Source of the DNA: CBDDRG01 sp051306415
GTDB lineage: Bacteria; Pseudomonadota; Gammaproteobacteria; Pseudomonadales; Porticoccaceae
Direction of reading: 5' to 3'
Length of the DNA stretch: 26,618 bases
Assembly (NCBI GenBank): GCA_051306415.1
Contig: JBPPNE010000271.1
Coordinates: 1 to 26,618, forward strand
Part shown: in pieces, positions 1 to 7,933 of the stretch
How the letters are laid out: each line of letters starts with the position of its first letter
Numbering within the stretch: position 1 is the stretch's first letter
The notes under the pieces: model-generated
Databases searched by the model: none
What the model was told of the DNA's origin: nothing
The model's input: the letters and a program-made list of their open reading frames with translations, nothing else
Program-made: the position numbers and the translations under genes

Positions 1-1434
1 CGCTCGCCCTACGGCGCCTGCCGCAACGCGGTGCGCGCGGATTTTCCCGCCGGCGGCTCCAGCTCGGGCTCGGCACTCGCGGTCGCCCTCGGTGTCACCA
101 GCTTTGCCCTCGGCACCGACACCGCGGGCTCCGGCCGGGTGCCAGCGGCGTTGAACCGCCTGGTCGGGCTCAAGCCCACGCGCGGGCTGCTGTCCACCAC
201 CGGCGTGGTGCCCGCCTGCCGCTCCCTCGACTGTACGACCTTTTTCACCGCCACTGCGCGAGAGGCGCGTCAATTGCTGGCGCTGACCGCGCGACGGGAT
301 GACACCGATCCCTACAGTCGCAGCAATCCACAGTGGAACGACGGCGGCGCCTTTGGCACCCCCCGCCCCTTCGTGTTTGGCGTGCCGCGTGAGCAGGATC
401 TCGAGTTCTTTGGCGATGTGGAAGGACCCGGTTTGTTCGCAGCGGCGGTCGCGGCATTGCGCGCCTGCGGTGGCAGCGCGCGGGAAATCAATCTGACCCC
501 GTTTCTGGAAGCCGCCCGCTTGCTGTACCAAGGCCCCTGGGTCGCCGAGCGCCAGGCCGTGGTCGGCGATCTGATCGTCCGCGATCCCGGTGCAGTGCTG
601 CCGGTGATTCGCGCGGTGCTGGCGTCGGCGCCCGCGGTCACCGGCGTCAAGACGTTCCAGGCCCAGTACCGCCTGCAAGCACTGAAGGCCGAGTGCGACC
701 GAGCGCTGGCGCGGCTCGACTGCGTGCTGACACCCACTATCGGCCGGCCCGTCAGCAATGCCGAACTCGCCGCCGAGCCGGTGCTGCGCAACCAGGAACT
801 CGGCTATTACACCAACTTCATGAACCTGCTCGACTACGCCGCCGTCGCGGTGCCGACCGCAATCATGTCTGGCGCTGCGACCGACGGCTTGCCCTGGGGG
901 GTCACCCTGTTCGGCCGCGCTTTCACCGATCAATACCTGCTCGGCGTCGCCGACGCGCTGCAGCGCCAGCTTGACCTGTCGTTGCCGAACGGCCGCCGTC
1001 TTGGGTTCGCGGCGCCCACCACCAGCGCACGCCACGACCGCGTGCGCGTCGTGGTTTGCGGTGCCCATCTCGGCGGCCTGCCGCTGAACTGGCAACTGAC
1101 TGTGCGCGGTGGCTATTTGATCGAAGCGACAAAGAGCGCGCCTAACTACCGGCTCTATGCGCTGCCCGGCGGACCACCGCAGCGGCCAGCCATGGTGCGT
1201 GTGAACCCGCTAACAGCCACAGGCGGTGGCGCCGCGATCGACGTGGAAGTCTGGGAGTTGCCGAGTGCCGAGCTGGGCTCCTTTGTCGCCGGTATCGGTG
1301 CACCGCTCGGACTCGGCAAGGTGCAGCTCGCTGACGGCCGCTGGGAAACCGGGTTCATCTGCGAGCACGGCGGCGTCGAAGGAGCGGAGGACATCACCGC
1401 TTACGGCGGCTGGCGCGGGTATCTGCGGCGTTGA
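1..1434 (+). CDS. atzF: Allophanate hydrolase, 3' part (5' end outside window)
   Basis: Hydrolyses allophanate to ammonia and CO2, the second step of the ATP-dependent urea carboxylase route; cytosolic. The frame is open from base 1, so the N-terminus and the catalytic Lys of the amidase Ser-cisSer-Lys triad lie outside the window. Seen here: the amidase-signature stretch GGSSSGSA (about residues 18-25 of the visible part), then GTDTAGSGR carrying the expected nucleophilic Ser, and further amidase sequence to about residue 325. A separate C-terminal domain follows, from about VRVVVCGAHLGG to the end, typical of AtzF/DUR1-type allophanate hydrolases and absent from plain amidases. About 477 residues are visible; the family is usually near 600. 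A urea carboxylase gene would be expected upstream but is not in view. A 9-bp inverted repeat follows the stop. Confidence 0.93.
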   Translation, partial: RSPYGACRNAVRADFPAGGSSSGSALAVALGVTSFALGTDTAGSGRVPAALNRLVGLKPTRGLLSTTGVVPACRSLDCTTFFTATAREARQLLALTARRDDTDPYSRSNPQWNDGGAFGTPRPFVFGVPREQDLEFFGDVEGPGLFAAAVAALRACGGSAREINLTPFLEAARLLYQGPWVAERQAVVGDLIVRDPGAVLPVIRAVLASAPAVTGVKTFQAQYRLQALKAECDRALARLDCVLTPTIGRPVSNAELAAEPVLRNQELGYYTNFMNLLDYAAVAVPTAIMSGAATDGLPWGVTLFGRAFTDQYLLGVADALQRQLDLSLPNGRRLGFAAPTTSARHDRVRVVVCGAHLGGLPLNWQLTVRGGYLIEATKSAPNYRLYALPGGPPQRPAMVRVNPLTATGGGAAIDVEVWELPSAELGSFVAGIGAPLGLGKVQLADGRWETGFICEHGGVEGAEDITAYGGWRGYLRR

Positions 1435-1485
1435 GCTGATCCGCTTTGCCCGGCGAACGCCTTGGTCCGCTTGCACCGGATCAGC
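1435..1485 (+). terminator. Inverted repeat after atzF, possible terminator
   Basis: GCTGATCCG at 1435-1443 is matched by CGGATCAGC at 1477-1485. This is a perfect 9-bp repeat with a 33-base loop, starting immediately after the atzF stop. There is no T-run, so an intrinsic terminator is doubtful; it could be a Rho-dependent or mRNA-stabilising structure. Confidence 0.3.
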
Positions 1486-1539
1486 CGTGTAGCTAACGTG
1501 CATGTGCAATCCACGATTTGTCGAATAAAACCTCGCGTC

Positions 1540-1560
1540 CATTCGGCGTCAAACCGAATG
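1540..1560. promoter_or_regulatory. 7-bp hairpin in the leader of the membrane-protein gene
   Basis: CATTCGG (1540-1546), a 7-base loop, then CCGAATG (1554-1560), a perfect inverted repeat ending 20 bases before the ATG at 1581. The position fits an operator or a leader hairpin. No recognisable regulator gene is adjacent, so the function is unknown. Confidence 0.25.
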
Positions 1561-1580
1561 ACCATCGACCGGAACCAACA

Positions 1581-2084
1581 ATGAAAACTATCATGCGGTT
1601 GTTCTCGGCGGCGCACGCATTGATGGCACTGCTGTTCGCCAGTGCAGCAATCGTCCTGATCACAATAGCGGCACGGGTTGGCTGGTCAGCCGTCACCCTG
1701 GGGCTGGATCGGGATTCTGCGCAGGGAATTATCGAAGCCATGGGCTTTCTGGCCGCTGCCGTGGTCGCGTTGCAGATCGCGCAGACCATTGCCGAAGAGG
1801 AAGTCGTACGCGACTCCACCATCAGCGGGCCGACCCGCATCCGCCGGTTTTTGTCGCGGTTCCTCGTCGTGGTGGTAGTCGCAGTCTCCATCGAAGCGCT
1901 GGTCGCCACATTCCAGGCCATGCACGATGACGCGGCGGAGCTGCGCTATGCGGCCGGCCTGCTCGCGTCGGTGGGACTGATCCTCATTGGCTGGGGTGTA
2001 TTCCTGCGAATGAATCGCTACGCGGAGGAACTGGAACCCGAGGCAATGGAAGCAGCGAAACGCGAGGACCGGAAACTCAAGTAA
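1581..2084 (+). CDS. Four-helix membrane protein, unknown function
   Basis: I do not recognise a family. The 167-residue product has four hydrophobic stretches: about residues 10-32, 49-69, 92-115 and 128-148. A charged region follows TM2 (EEEVV...) and the C-terminal tail is charged and Glu/Lys-rich, so it should be an inner-membrane protein with little outside the bilayer. I chose ATG 1581 because the hydrophobic N-terminus follows directly. A TTG at 1518 would add 21 polar residues and has no visible ribosome site. The gene stands alone between atzF and the thioesterase gene, on the same strand as both, with gaps of about 145 and 115 bases, so shared transcription is possible but not shown. 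GC content resembles atzF, arguing for a native gene. Confidence 0.7.
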   Translation: MKTIMRLFSAAHALMALLFASAAIVLITIAARVGWSAVTLGLDRDSAQGIIEAMGFLAAAVVALQIAQTIAEEEVVRDSTISGPTRIRRFLSRFLVVVVVAVSIEALVATFQAMHDDAAELRYAAGLLASVGLILIGWGVFLRMNRYAEELEPEAMEAAKREDRKLK

Positions 2085-2200
2085 TGGCCCTGCGGAGCCA
2101 GACCGCGTCGAGTTGCCCTAGCTGATGCAGTCGCCGGCAAACGCTACCTTCCCAAGGACTGGAATGCTGCTTATCGCGGGCCAGCGCACACTGAAATTTC

Positions 2201-2632
2201 ATGGGAGAGATCGTGGCCAACAAGAACGAAATCGCAGCCTTTATCGCCGCCGAGTTTCCGCAAACCAAGTGCGTGGTCCGCGAGGTCGGTAACAATGGCG
2301 CTACGGTAGAGCACCCCGTTGGCCCGGCCGAACTGCGTCCGGGCGGCACCGTGTCCGGCCCGGTGCTGATGGCCGCTGCGGATGTCGCACTGTACGTTGC
2401 CCTTCTCGGCGAAATCGGCATCGTTCCGCTGGCAGTCACCACCAGCCTCACCATCAACTTTCTGAGAAAGCCGGCGGCCGACAAAAGCATCGTCGCCGTT
2501 TGCAAACTCATAAAAATCGGACGGACGCTTGCCGTGGGTGAAGTGTCGCTGTATTCGGAAGGCGTTGCTGAACCCGTCGCCCATGTCGTCGGCACTTACT
2601 CCATACCACCGCGCATAGAGAGGGAGGCGTAA
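2201..2632 (+). CDS. PaaI-like hotdog-fold thioesterase
   Basis: Probably hydrolyses an acyl-CoA thioester in the cytosol; the substrate is unknown. The 143-residue length fits one hotdog domain. The segment LRPGGTVSGPVLMAAADVALY (split here as LRPGGTVSGP and VLMAAADVALY) matches the PaaI/4HBT active-site region, with an Asp in the long helix as the likely catalytic residue. The usual HGG motif is not present as such; SGP sits in its place. The C-terminal strand pattern (INFLRKPA..., AVGEVSLYSEG) also fits. ATG 2201 is used. An alternative GTG at 2213 has GGGAGAGA just upstream and may be the real start, giving 139 residues. It converges on the RND transporter gene with a 46-base gap; a hydrolase for an acyl substrate next to a putative lipid transporter is suggestive but could be chance. 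Confidence 0.82.
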   Translation: MGEIVANKNEIAAFIAAEFPQTKCVVREVGNNGATVEHPVGPAELRPGGTVSGPVLMAAADVALYVALLGEIGIVPLAVTTSLTINFLRKPAADKSIVAVCKLIKIGRTLAVGEVSLYSEGVAEPVAHVVGTYSIPPRIEREA

Positions 2633-2651
2633 GCTGACCGGTATCTCAAAT

Positions 2652-2671
2652 GCCGGAAAAAATTCTTTCCG
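2652..2671. terminator. Weak bidirectional hairpin between convergent genes
   Basis: The gap between the thioesterase stop and the RND stop holds CGGAAA, AAATTC, TTTCCG, an inverted repeat with A and T runs on its arms. A second small repeat, CCGCT-AACC-AGCGG at 2676-2689, spans the RND stop codon. Either could end transcription from one or both sides. The stems are short, so confidence is low. Confidence 0.3.
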
Positions 2672-2678
2672 CTGCCCG

Positions 2679-5075
2679 CTAACCAGCGGTGGCAGGCCTC
2701 GCGGCAACCCGGGATCGCAATAACCAGCACGCCAGTGCCGGCAGGATCAGAGTGGCTCCCAGCATGTTGGTCACGAACAGAAAAGTCAGCAATACGCCTA
2801 TATCAGCCTGGAACTTGAGGGAAGCGAAAATCCAGGTGCACACCCCCACGCCGAGGGTGATGCCGATAAAGATCACCGCCTTGCCCGTAAGCCGCATGGC
2901 CTTGTAGTAGGCCGCGCGCAGCGAATCGCCAGTCTCTATGAATCCGCTCATGGCGGCGTAAATGTAGATCGCATAATCGACGCCGACGCCGACGCCCAGG
3001 GCCATCATGGGAAGGGTATTCACCTTCAGGCCAATATTCAGCATCGCCATCATGGCGTTCCCCAGCACCGATACCACAGCCAGTGGAATGACGATGCACA
3101 GGGTGCCGGTGACGGACCGAAACGCGAGCAAAGACAGGACAATGGTCACCCCGTAGACCCAAGCCAGCATCGGTCGTTCCGCCGCCGCGACAGTCTGGTT
3201 GGTGGCTGCGATAATACCGACATTGCCCGAAGCGAGGCGAAGATTGAATTTATCCTTCGGAAGGGTCGATTTGAATGCCTCGATCCCTCTTATGACCGCA
3301 TTTATCGTCTCGGCCTTGTGATCAATGGTAAAGATATTCACCGGCATCGCGTCGCAGGAGGCATTCATGTAATCGTCGCCGCCGCCGCGCTCCAGATCAT
3401 GCAGGGCCGAGGCCATGTTGTTCGGATCCCGGGACAGGTGGAACCATCGCGGACTGCCTTCATTGTTGGCCGCAATAATCAACTTCATGGACCGTGCGAG
3501 AGAGTCGACCGAATGCACGCCGGGGAGATTTTGCAGGTACCAGGCAAATCGATCCATTTCCGCCATTACTGCGTAATCGACGCACGCGTTCGGTTGCGCT
3601 TCGACTATTACCGACAGTTTGTCTACGCCAATGGAAAATTTATTGGCGATCACATGGCTATCCACATTGTAACGGGCCTCCGTACGCAATTCGGGAATGC
3701 CTGCATGAAGATCGCCGATCTTCATTTCTTTGCCCTTGTAAACACCCCAAAGCGTAACCATCACGACCAAAGCCAGGATCACTAGGGACGGGCCGGTGTC
3801 GGTCGCACGCGCCAGGAATCGCCATATTGGGTCGAGCCGGGCTTCCGTCTGCCGGTGCCGCTGGCGGTATCGCTCAAGATTGTTGATCTTCACGTAAGAA
3901 AGCAGCACGGGCAGCAGGACCATCTTGGTCAGCAGCATGATTGCCATGCCGACACTGGCGGTAATCGCGGTCTCGCGGACGATTTGAATGTCGATCAGCA
4001 GAATGGTGGCAAAGCTCACCGAGGTGGTGATAACCGCCAAGGCACCCGGCACCAACAAACGGCGAAACGTACGCTGGGCCGCTTCAAGGCTATCGACACC
4101 GTGGGACGGGTCAAGCGCCGGCACCATCGGCCGACCGTTAGCGTCTGTATCGCCGCCATACATCACTTCGCCCATCCAGCCGCTCACCATCTGCACGCCA
4201 TGACTGACGCCGATAGCAAATACGAGAAACGGCACCAGGATGGACATGGGGTCCAGGCCATAGCCGAGCATGTCCAGAGACCCGAGAAGCCCGATAACGG
4301 CGACCAGTGCGACCAGTGGCGGAAGCAGGGACAAAATGGCGGATCGCGTATAAAACCATAGGAGCAATCCGGTTATTGCCAGGGTAACGCCGAAAAATAT
4401 CATTACGTCACCGGCACCGTCCGCGATATCGCCCGTGGATTTCGCAAATCCAATGATGCGAACATCAATGTTGTCACTTTCAAACCGGCCGCGAATTTTT
4501 TCCTCCAGGTCTTTGGCAACCGTTCTGTAGTCCAGCGGTTGCCGGGTGGTGGGGTCGCGCTCTATGAGCTCTGCCCTGATCAGGGCTCCGGAAAAATCAT
4601 TGGCTACCAAATCACCCAGACGCCCGGATTTGATAATGTTATTTCGAACGATCGGCATCCATTCCTCAGTTGGCCGAAACTCAGCGGGAATGACATTGCC
4701 GCCGGAAAATCCGTCCTCAATCACCTCGATATAAATGACATTCGGGGTAAAAATTGAGGTCACCGTCGATCGTGCGATCCCGGGCAGAAAAAATATCTCA
4801 TCGGTAGCCGATTGCATTACCTTAAAAAATTCGGGGTTGAAAATGGTCCCCTGCTTTTGCATCAAGGCGACGATGATCTGGTTACCGGATCCGAAATCAT
4901 CCTGGTACTTTACTAAGGTCTTGATGTAGTCGTGTCCAAGAGGCATGAGCTTCTCAAACCCGGCATCCACTCGCAGCTTTAACGCATTGATACCCATGAA
5001 GAGGGTAAATGCGACAAATCCAAGCAGAATAATTGGCCGGTAGGAAAACATTAGCTTCACAATCCGGTCCATCAT
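2679..5075 (-). CDS. RND/MMPL superfamily transporter
   Basis: An inner-membrane, proton-driven RND-superfamily permease of the MMPL/HpnN-like type, about 798 residues. It shows the duplicated RND layout: TM1 (about 14-32), a periplasmic loop, TM2-6 (about 222-394), TM7 (about 430-446), a second large loop to about 635, then TM8-12. TM10 carries GVGVDYAIYIY, with Asp near residue 700 as the likely proton-relay residue. The equivalent place in TM4 reads AIGVSHGVQ with no Asp. The start at 5075 has GAGAG five bases upstream; ATG 5093 (six residues longer) has no ribosome site. It is the last gene of the four-gene envelope module, about 81 bases after the YCF48-like gene. Export or import of a hydrophobic compound is inferred from the family; the substrate is unknown. 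GC is well below that of the housekeeping genes. Confidence 0.9.
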   Translation of the reverse strand: MMDRIVKLMFSYRPIILLGFVAFTLFMGINALKLRVDAGFEKLMPLGHDYIKTLVKYQDDFGSGNQIIVALMQKQGTIFNPEFFKVMQSATDEIFFLPGIARSTVTSIFTPNVIYIEVIEDGFSGGNVIPAEFRPTEEWMPIVRNNIIKSGRLGDLVANDFSGALIRAELIERDPTTRQPLDYRTVAKDLEEKIRGRFESDNIDVRIIGFAKSTGDIADGAGDVMIFFGVTLAITGLLLWFYTRSAILSLLPPLVALVAVIGLLGSLDMLGYGLDPMSILVPFLVFAIGVSHGVQMVSGWMGEVMYGGDTDANGRPMVPALDPSHGVDSLEAAQRTFRRLLVPGALAVITTSVSFATILLIDIQIVRETAITASVGMAIMLLTKMVLLPVLLSYVKINNLERYRQRHRQTEARLDPIWRFLARATDTGPSLVILALVVMVTLWGVYKGKEMKIGDLHAGIPELRTEARYNVDSHVIANKFSIGVDKLSVIVEAQPNACVDYAVMAEMDRFAWYLQNLPGVHSVDSLARSMKLIIAANNEGSPRWFHLSRDPNNMASALHDLERGGGDDYMNASCDAMPVNIFTIDHKAETINAVIRGIEAFKSTLPKDKFNLRLASGNVGIIAATNQTVAAAERPMLAWVYGVTIVLSLLAFRSVTGTLCIVIPLAVVSVLGNAMMAMLNIGLKVNTLPMMALGVGVGVDYAIYIYAAMSGFIETGDSLRAAYYKAMRLTGKAVIFIGITLGVGVCTWIFASLKFQADIGVLLTFLFVTNMLGATLILPALACWLLRSRVAARPATAG

Positions 5076-5156
5076 AGATTCTCTCGTAATCATATAAGCG
5101 CCGCGCTGATGCTAAGGTTTGTATCCACTGTCAGAAAAATCGGTCGCTTCTGAGCC

Positions 5157-6221
5157 CTACGGCAGATTAAAACTCTCTGTCCCAGCATTGCCGAATAACA
5201 ACAACCGCCCTCCGCCTATGTTCTGCAGGGACACAAAACCGTTGAATCCGTCATAGGGAAGAATTTCCGCATTGTTACTCCCATGGCGCAATCGCAGAAT
5301 CGTGCCTCCGGCTCCTACGGCAATGACGTCGCCATCGCCGACTTCCAGTGCGTCATAAATATTGGCGGTAGTTTCAGCGGCAATGGCGGACCAGGTAGTC
5401 CCGGAATCTTCAGAGCGATAACAGTGTCCACGTAGGCCATATATCAGCAATTCATGCGAGGCCAGCGTTTTAACTCCAAAAAACGACCCGGCATAGGGCG
5501 ACTTGAGAATGCGCCAGTGCGAATCCGAATCTTCTGTCGATTGCCCGGTGGGGCGATAGTGCACGAGGGTGCCGAGCTCGCCGACGATCAGAAACCCGTC
5601 GTCCAATGGCGTTATCGCGTTGAAATTGGGCTCTGGCTCCAGGCCCGCATTTTCGAGCATGTCACGCAGGGCTTCAGTGTCGACCGACTCCCAGTGTTTG
5701 CCACCGTCTTGGGTGACGAGCATAAGGGAAAAAGCGCCCACGGCAATGCCATGGAGTCGATCGGAAAAATGCAAATCCAGGATTGGCTTGGGAACATCGC
5801 CGTCTGGAATCAGGTCTTCGTAGACTATCTCCCAGTTGCGGCCACTGTCGGTGGTGTGCAGGATCAGGCTATCGTGTCCCGCCGCCCATCCTTCCTTGTC
5901 GTCGAGAAACCTGACTGTGGTCAGCAAAGTCTGGGTTGGCACGCTATCGGCCTGCCGCCACTCACCGCCATCGTCGCTGTAGACAATGTTGCCGAAGGCG
6001 CCCACGGCGACGATGCGCTGTCCAGCTCGGGCCGAAGCTGTCAGCAATGCCCTGCTGGCCAATGCCGATTTGGTGGCGTCCACTTGCGCGGATTCAGCTG
6101 CGCAATGGCCAGCTGCGCCCAGCCCCACAGACAGTGTCGCGCAAAGAATCAGCCACGACGACCGCAGAAAGTGCATAAAGGCGTTCGTCGACACGCTAAT
6201 CCGGCATGGTTTCAATTCCAT
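5157..6221 (-). CDS. Secreted YCF48/BNR-repeat beta-propeller protein
   Basis: A 354-residue protein with a signal peptide (hydrophobic core about 22-37, likely cut near AAGHCAA-ES), then beta-propeller repeats. Asp-box-like motifs of the S/T-x-D-x-G-x-x-W kind recur: YSDDGGEW (about 81-88), HTTDSGRNW (122-130), VTQDGGKHW (169-177), YRSEDSGTTW (268-277). This is the YCF48/BNR pattern, named after a photosystem II assembly factor; no photosynthesis is implied. It is likely a periplasmic scaffold or assembly protein. ATG 6221 was chosen because CTGGAG lies six bases upstream; the inner ATG at 6176 and longer starts lack a site. It precedes the RND gene on the same strand and is separated from the DUF1329 gene by a 273-base gap holding a strong hairpin. 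A structural or chaperone role for the pump is inference. Confidence 0.85.
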   Translation of the reverse strand: MELKPCRISVSTNAFMHFLRSSWLILCATLSVGLGAAGHCAAESAQVDATKSALASRALLTASARAGQRIVAVGAFGNIVYSDDGGEWRQADSVPTQTLLTTVRFLDDKEGWAAGHDSLILHTTDSGRNWEIVYEDLIPDGDVPKPILDLHFSDRLHGIAVGAFSLMLVTQDGGKHWESVDTEALRDMLENAGLEPEPNFNAITPLDDGFLIVGELGTLVHYRPTGQSTEDSDSHWRILKSPYAGSFFGVKTLASHELLIYGLRGHCYRSEDSGTTWSAIAAETTANIYDALEVGDGDVIAVGAGGTILRLRHGSNNAEILPYDGFNGFVSLQNIGGGRLLLFGNAGTESFNLP

Positions 6222-6425
6222 AACCTGCTCCAGACGTCTCCAGATTGGGCGCAACAGACTCTATCTGGCGCACTAAACAAAAAGGCAACCTCGTCTTGAA
6301 GTTCGCCCGCCGTGCGGCTGCGCAGTAACGATTTATACTTCTAGACTCGATAGCGCCTGACGTGTACGGTCCTAAGCTTCAACATACTCTTACTGTGGCG
6401 AACAGAGTGCGTTAGCTTCTCGAAA
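6222..6425 (-). promoter_or_regulatory. Likely leader/promoter region of the YCF48-RND pair
   Basis: About 200 non-coding bases lie between the hairpin and the YCF48-like start. On the minus strand there is an A/T-rich AGTATAAATC that could be a -10 box (TATAAA, near 6336-6341), but no convincing -35 box at the right distance. A separate promoter is plausible because of the terminator-like hairpin upstream; it is not proven by sequence. Confidence 0.3.
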
Positions 6426-6455
6426 ATGAACGGCTGGTATTGTCCAGCCGTTCAT
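6426..6455 (-). terminator. Strong hairpin between DUF1329 and YCF48-like genes
   Basis: ATGAACGGCTGG (6426-6437), loop TATTGT, CCAGCCGTTCAT (6444-6455): a perfect 12-bp stem with a 6-base loop. Read on the minus strand the stem ends in CATTTTCG, giving a short U-tract. It sits about 40 bases after the DUF1329 stop, the expected place for a Rho-independent terminator or a 3' mRNA-stabilising hairpin. It may reduce expression of the downstream YCF48-RND pair relative to the DUF1302-DUF1329 pair. Confidence 0.7.
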
Positions 6456-6494
6456 CACACCGCTTGCCATCGAGGAATTCGAGATCTGTTGGGC

Positions 6495-7922
6495 TTAGCG
6501 AGTGCCCTGAGCCCGTATGGAACCAGGCGTGAAATAGGAGTCATCCGTCCGCCAGCTCATATCCGGACCAGGGTCCTCATTATCGAGGCCCATGAACATC
6601 ATCCTACCTGATTGAAGATCGTATGAGTCCAAAAGCGTGTAGAACATGGTTTGCGCGTCATAGAGATTGACTATATGGAGTTCGATGGGCCGCCACAGCT
6701 CGCCACGACGGTCATAGTTGTCCGCGAGCAGCACCCACCAGCTATCCTCGTCCAGATATAGCTCCCGGTAGCCATATATGTGGCTAGTGCCCTCTCGCAG
6801 CTTACCGGTGAGCTTCCATACTCGATGAAGTTCGTAGCGTGGCAAATCCTGATTGAGCCGCCCCTCATTGGTAATGATGTCCGCTATCTTGGTGTCTCCA
6901 CTATGGAGTTTGTAGGAATTGTAGGGCACATATTTTTCAACCCGGCCTTCCAACTTCCATTCGAAGCGGTCATTCGGGCCGTTATAGCCATAGCCGGAAT
7001 CCACGGTCATCAGGCCACTGCTGCCCGGGAACGGATAGGCATAGTTGATTTGAGGTGCACGCTTTACTCGCCGCTGCCCGGGGTTGTACTGCCAAGCCTG
7101 GCGAAGATTTTTGGTGTAGGTGATCGGATCATGCGCAAGCAGCGCCTGCCCGGCCTGCTTGACGGGAGCCGTAATGGTTTGGAAATAGCCGTATCCGGTT
7201 CCGGGAGCGCTGGGGTCGAAATTTTCAATGGTATTGGCGGGATCGCCGTATTTCCAGTGAATCTGCACCGATAGCTTGTTTATCTCGTAACCGCCACTGG
7301 CAGTAGTCGCCGCTGTGTTATCCCAGAAATTGATCCATGTGGGCAGTGGCCTGGTTAGCGCATTGACGATACTTTCCTCGCCGTTTTTGGGTATTGGAAA
7401 CGGCCAGGATATCGCTGCATTCTTGAAGCCGATCTGGTTGCCCGCGACTACCACTTCGGCAGTTTTGGCATTTGCCAATGCCGCCGTATAAAAACGCTCC
7501 TCGTATACCGCGCTTCGGCGTGATGGATAGATGTTCATTTTGTATCCGGGAATCACTTCGAACAATTTGATCTGGCCCGGTGTCAGCTTGTCTGCGTATT
7601 GCTTGTAGTTCTCCTTGGTGATGGTGAAGAGAATCTTGTCGCCCGGGAAGGGATCTGGGTGATGGTCGCCGGGCTTGAATCCCGGCGGCACCGGGATCGG
7701 CTCATATTTCCACTCGGGGATGGTACCGTCGGCGTTTCCGGCTCGGATCGCGCCAATCGGCGTGAGCTCGGTTCCGTTCAGCCCAAGCTTGGCGATTTCG
7801 GCACTGGACAGCGGCTCTGCGGCAACATCAATTGCGATGCCAGACAGCAGAAGACCGGCGACCACCAGAGCATTGCACGCATTTCCACGCAGCTTGTTAT
7901 TTTTACGCTGTATATAAAACAT
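6495..7922 (-). CDS. DUF1329 secreted periplasmic protein
   Basis: The 475-residue product belongs to the DUF1329 family. It starts with a signal peptide (core about 17-34, cut near DVAA-EP) followed by the family's typical opening, ITKENYKQYADKLTPGQ and later PGYKMNIYPSRRSAVY. It is Trp/Tyr-rich through the C-terminal half (WKLTGKLREG, YLDEDSWW). DUF1329 proteins are thought to resemble LolA/LolB-like lipoprotein/lipid carriers; that is from memory. ATG 7922 is preferred because TGAGG lies nine bases upstream; ATG 7931 (three residues longer) has the same motif touching it. The start lies 11 bases after the DUF1302 stop, so the two are almost certainly co-transcribed and probably translationally coupled. 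Likely role: a periplasmic partner that carries or senses a hydrophobic substrate for the outer-membrane protein. Direct evidence is absent. Confidence 0.9.
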   Translation of the reverse strand: MFYIQRKNNKLRGNACNALVVAGLLLSGIAIDVAAEPLSSAEIAKLGLNGTELTPIGAIRAGNADGTIPEWKYEPIPVPPGFKPGDHHPDPFPGDKILFTITKENYKQYADKLTPGQIKLFEVIPGYKMNIYPSRRSAVYEERFYTAALANAKTAEVVVAGNQIGFKNAAISWPFPIPKNGEESIVNALTRPLPTWINFWDNTAATTASGGYEINKLSVQIHWKYGDPANTIENFDPSAPGTGYGYFQTITAPVKQAGQALLAHDPITYTKNLRQAWQYNPGQRRVKRAPQINYAYPFPGSSGLMTVDSGYGYNGPNDRFEWKLEGRVEKYVPYNSYKLHSGDTKIADIITNEGRLNQDLPRYELHRVWKLTGKLREGTSHIYGYRELYLDEDSWWVLLADNYDRRGELWRPIELHIVNLYDAQTMFYTLLDSYDLQSGRMMFMGLDNEDPGPDMSWRTDDSYFTPGSIRAQGTR

Positions 7923-7933
7923 CAAGGCCATCC

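Noticed and set aside
5454..6299. Plus-strand frame of 281 codons opposite the YCF48-like gene
   Set aside because: Antisense shadow; the sense strand has a signal peptide and repeated Asp boxes.
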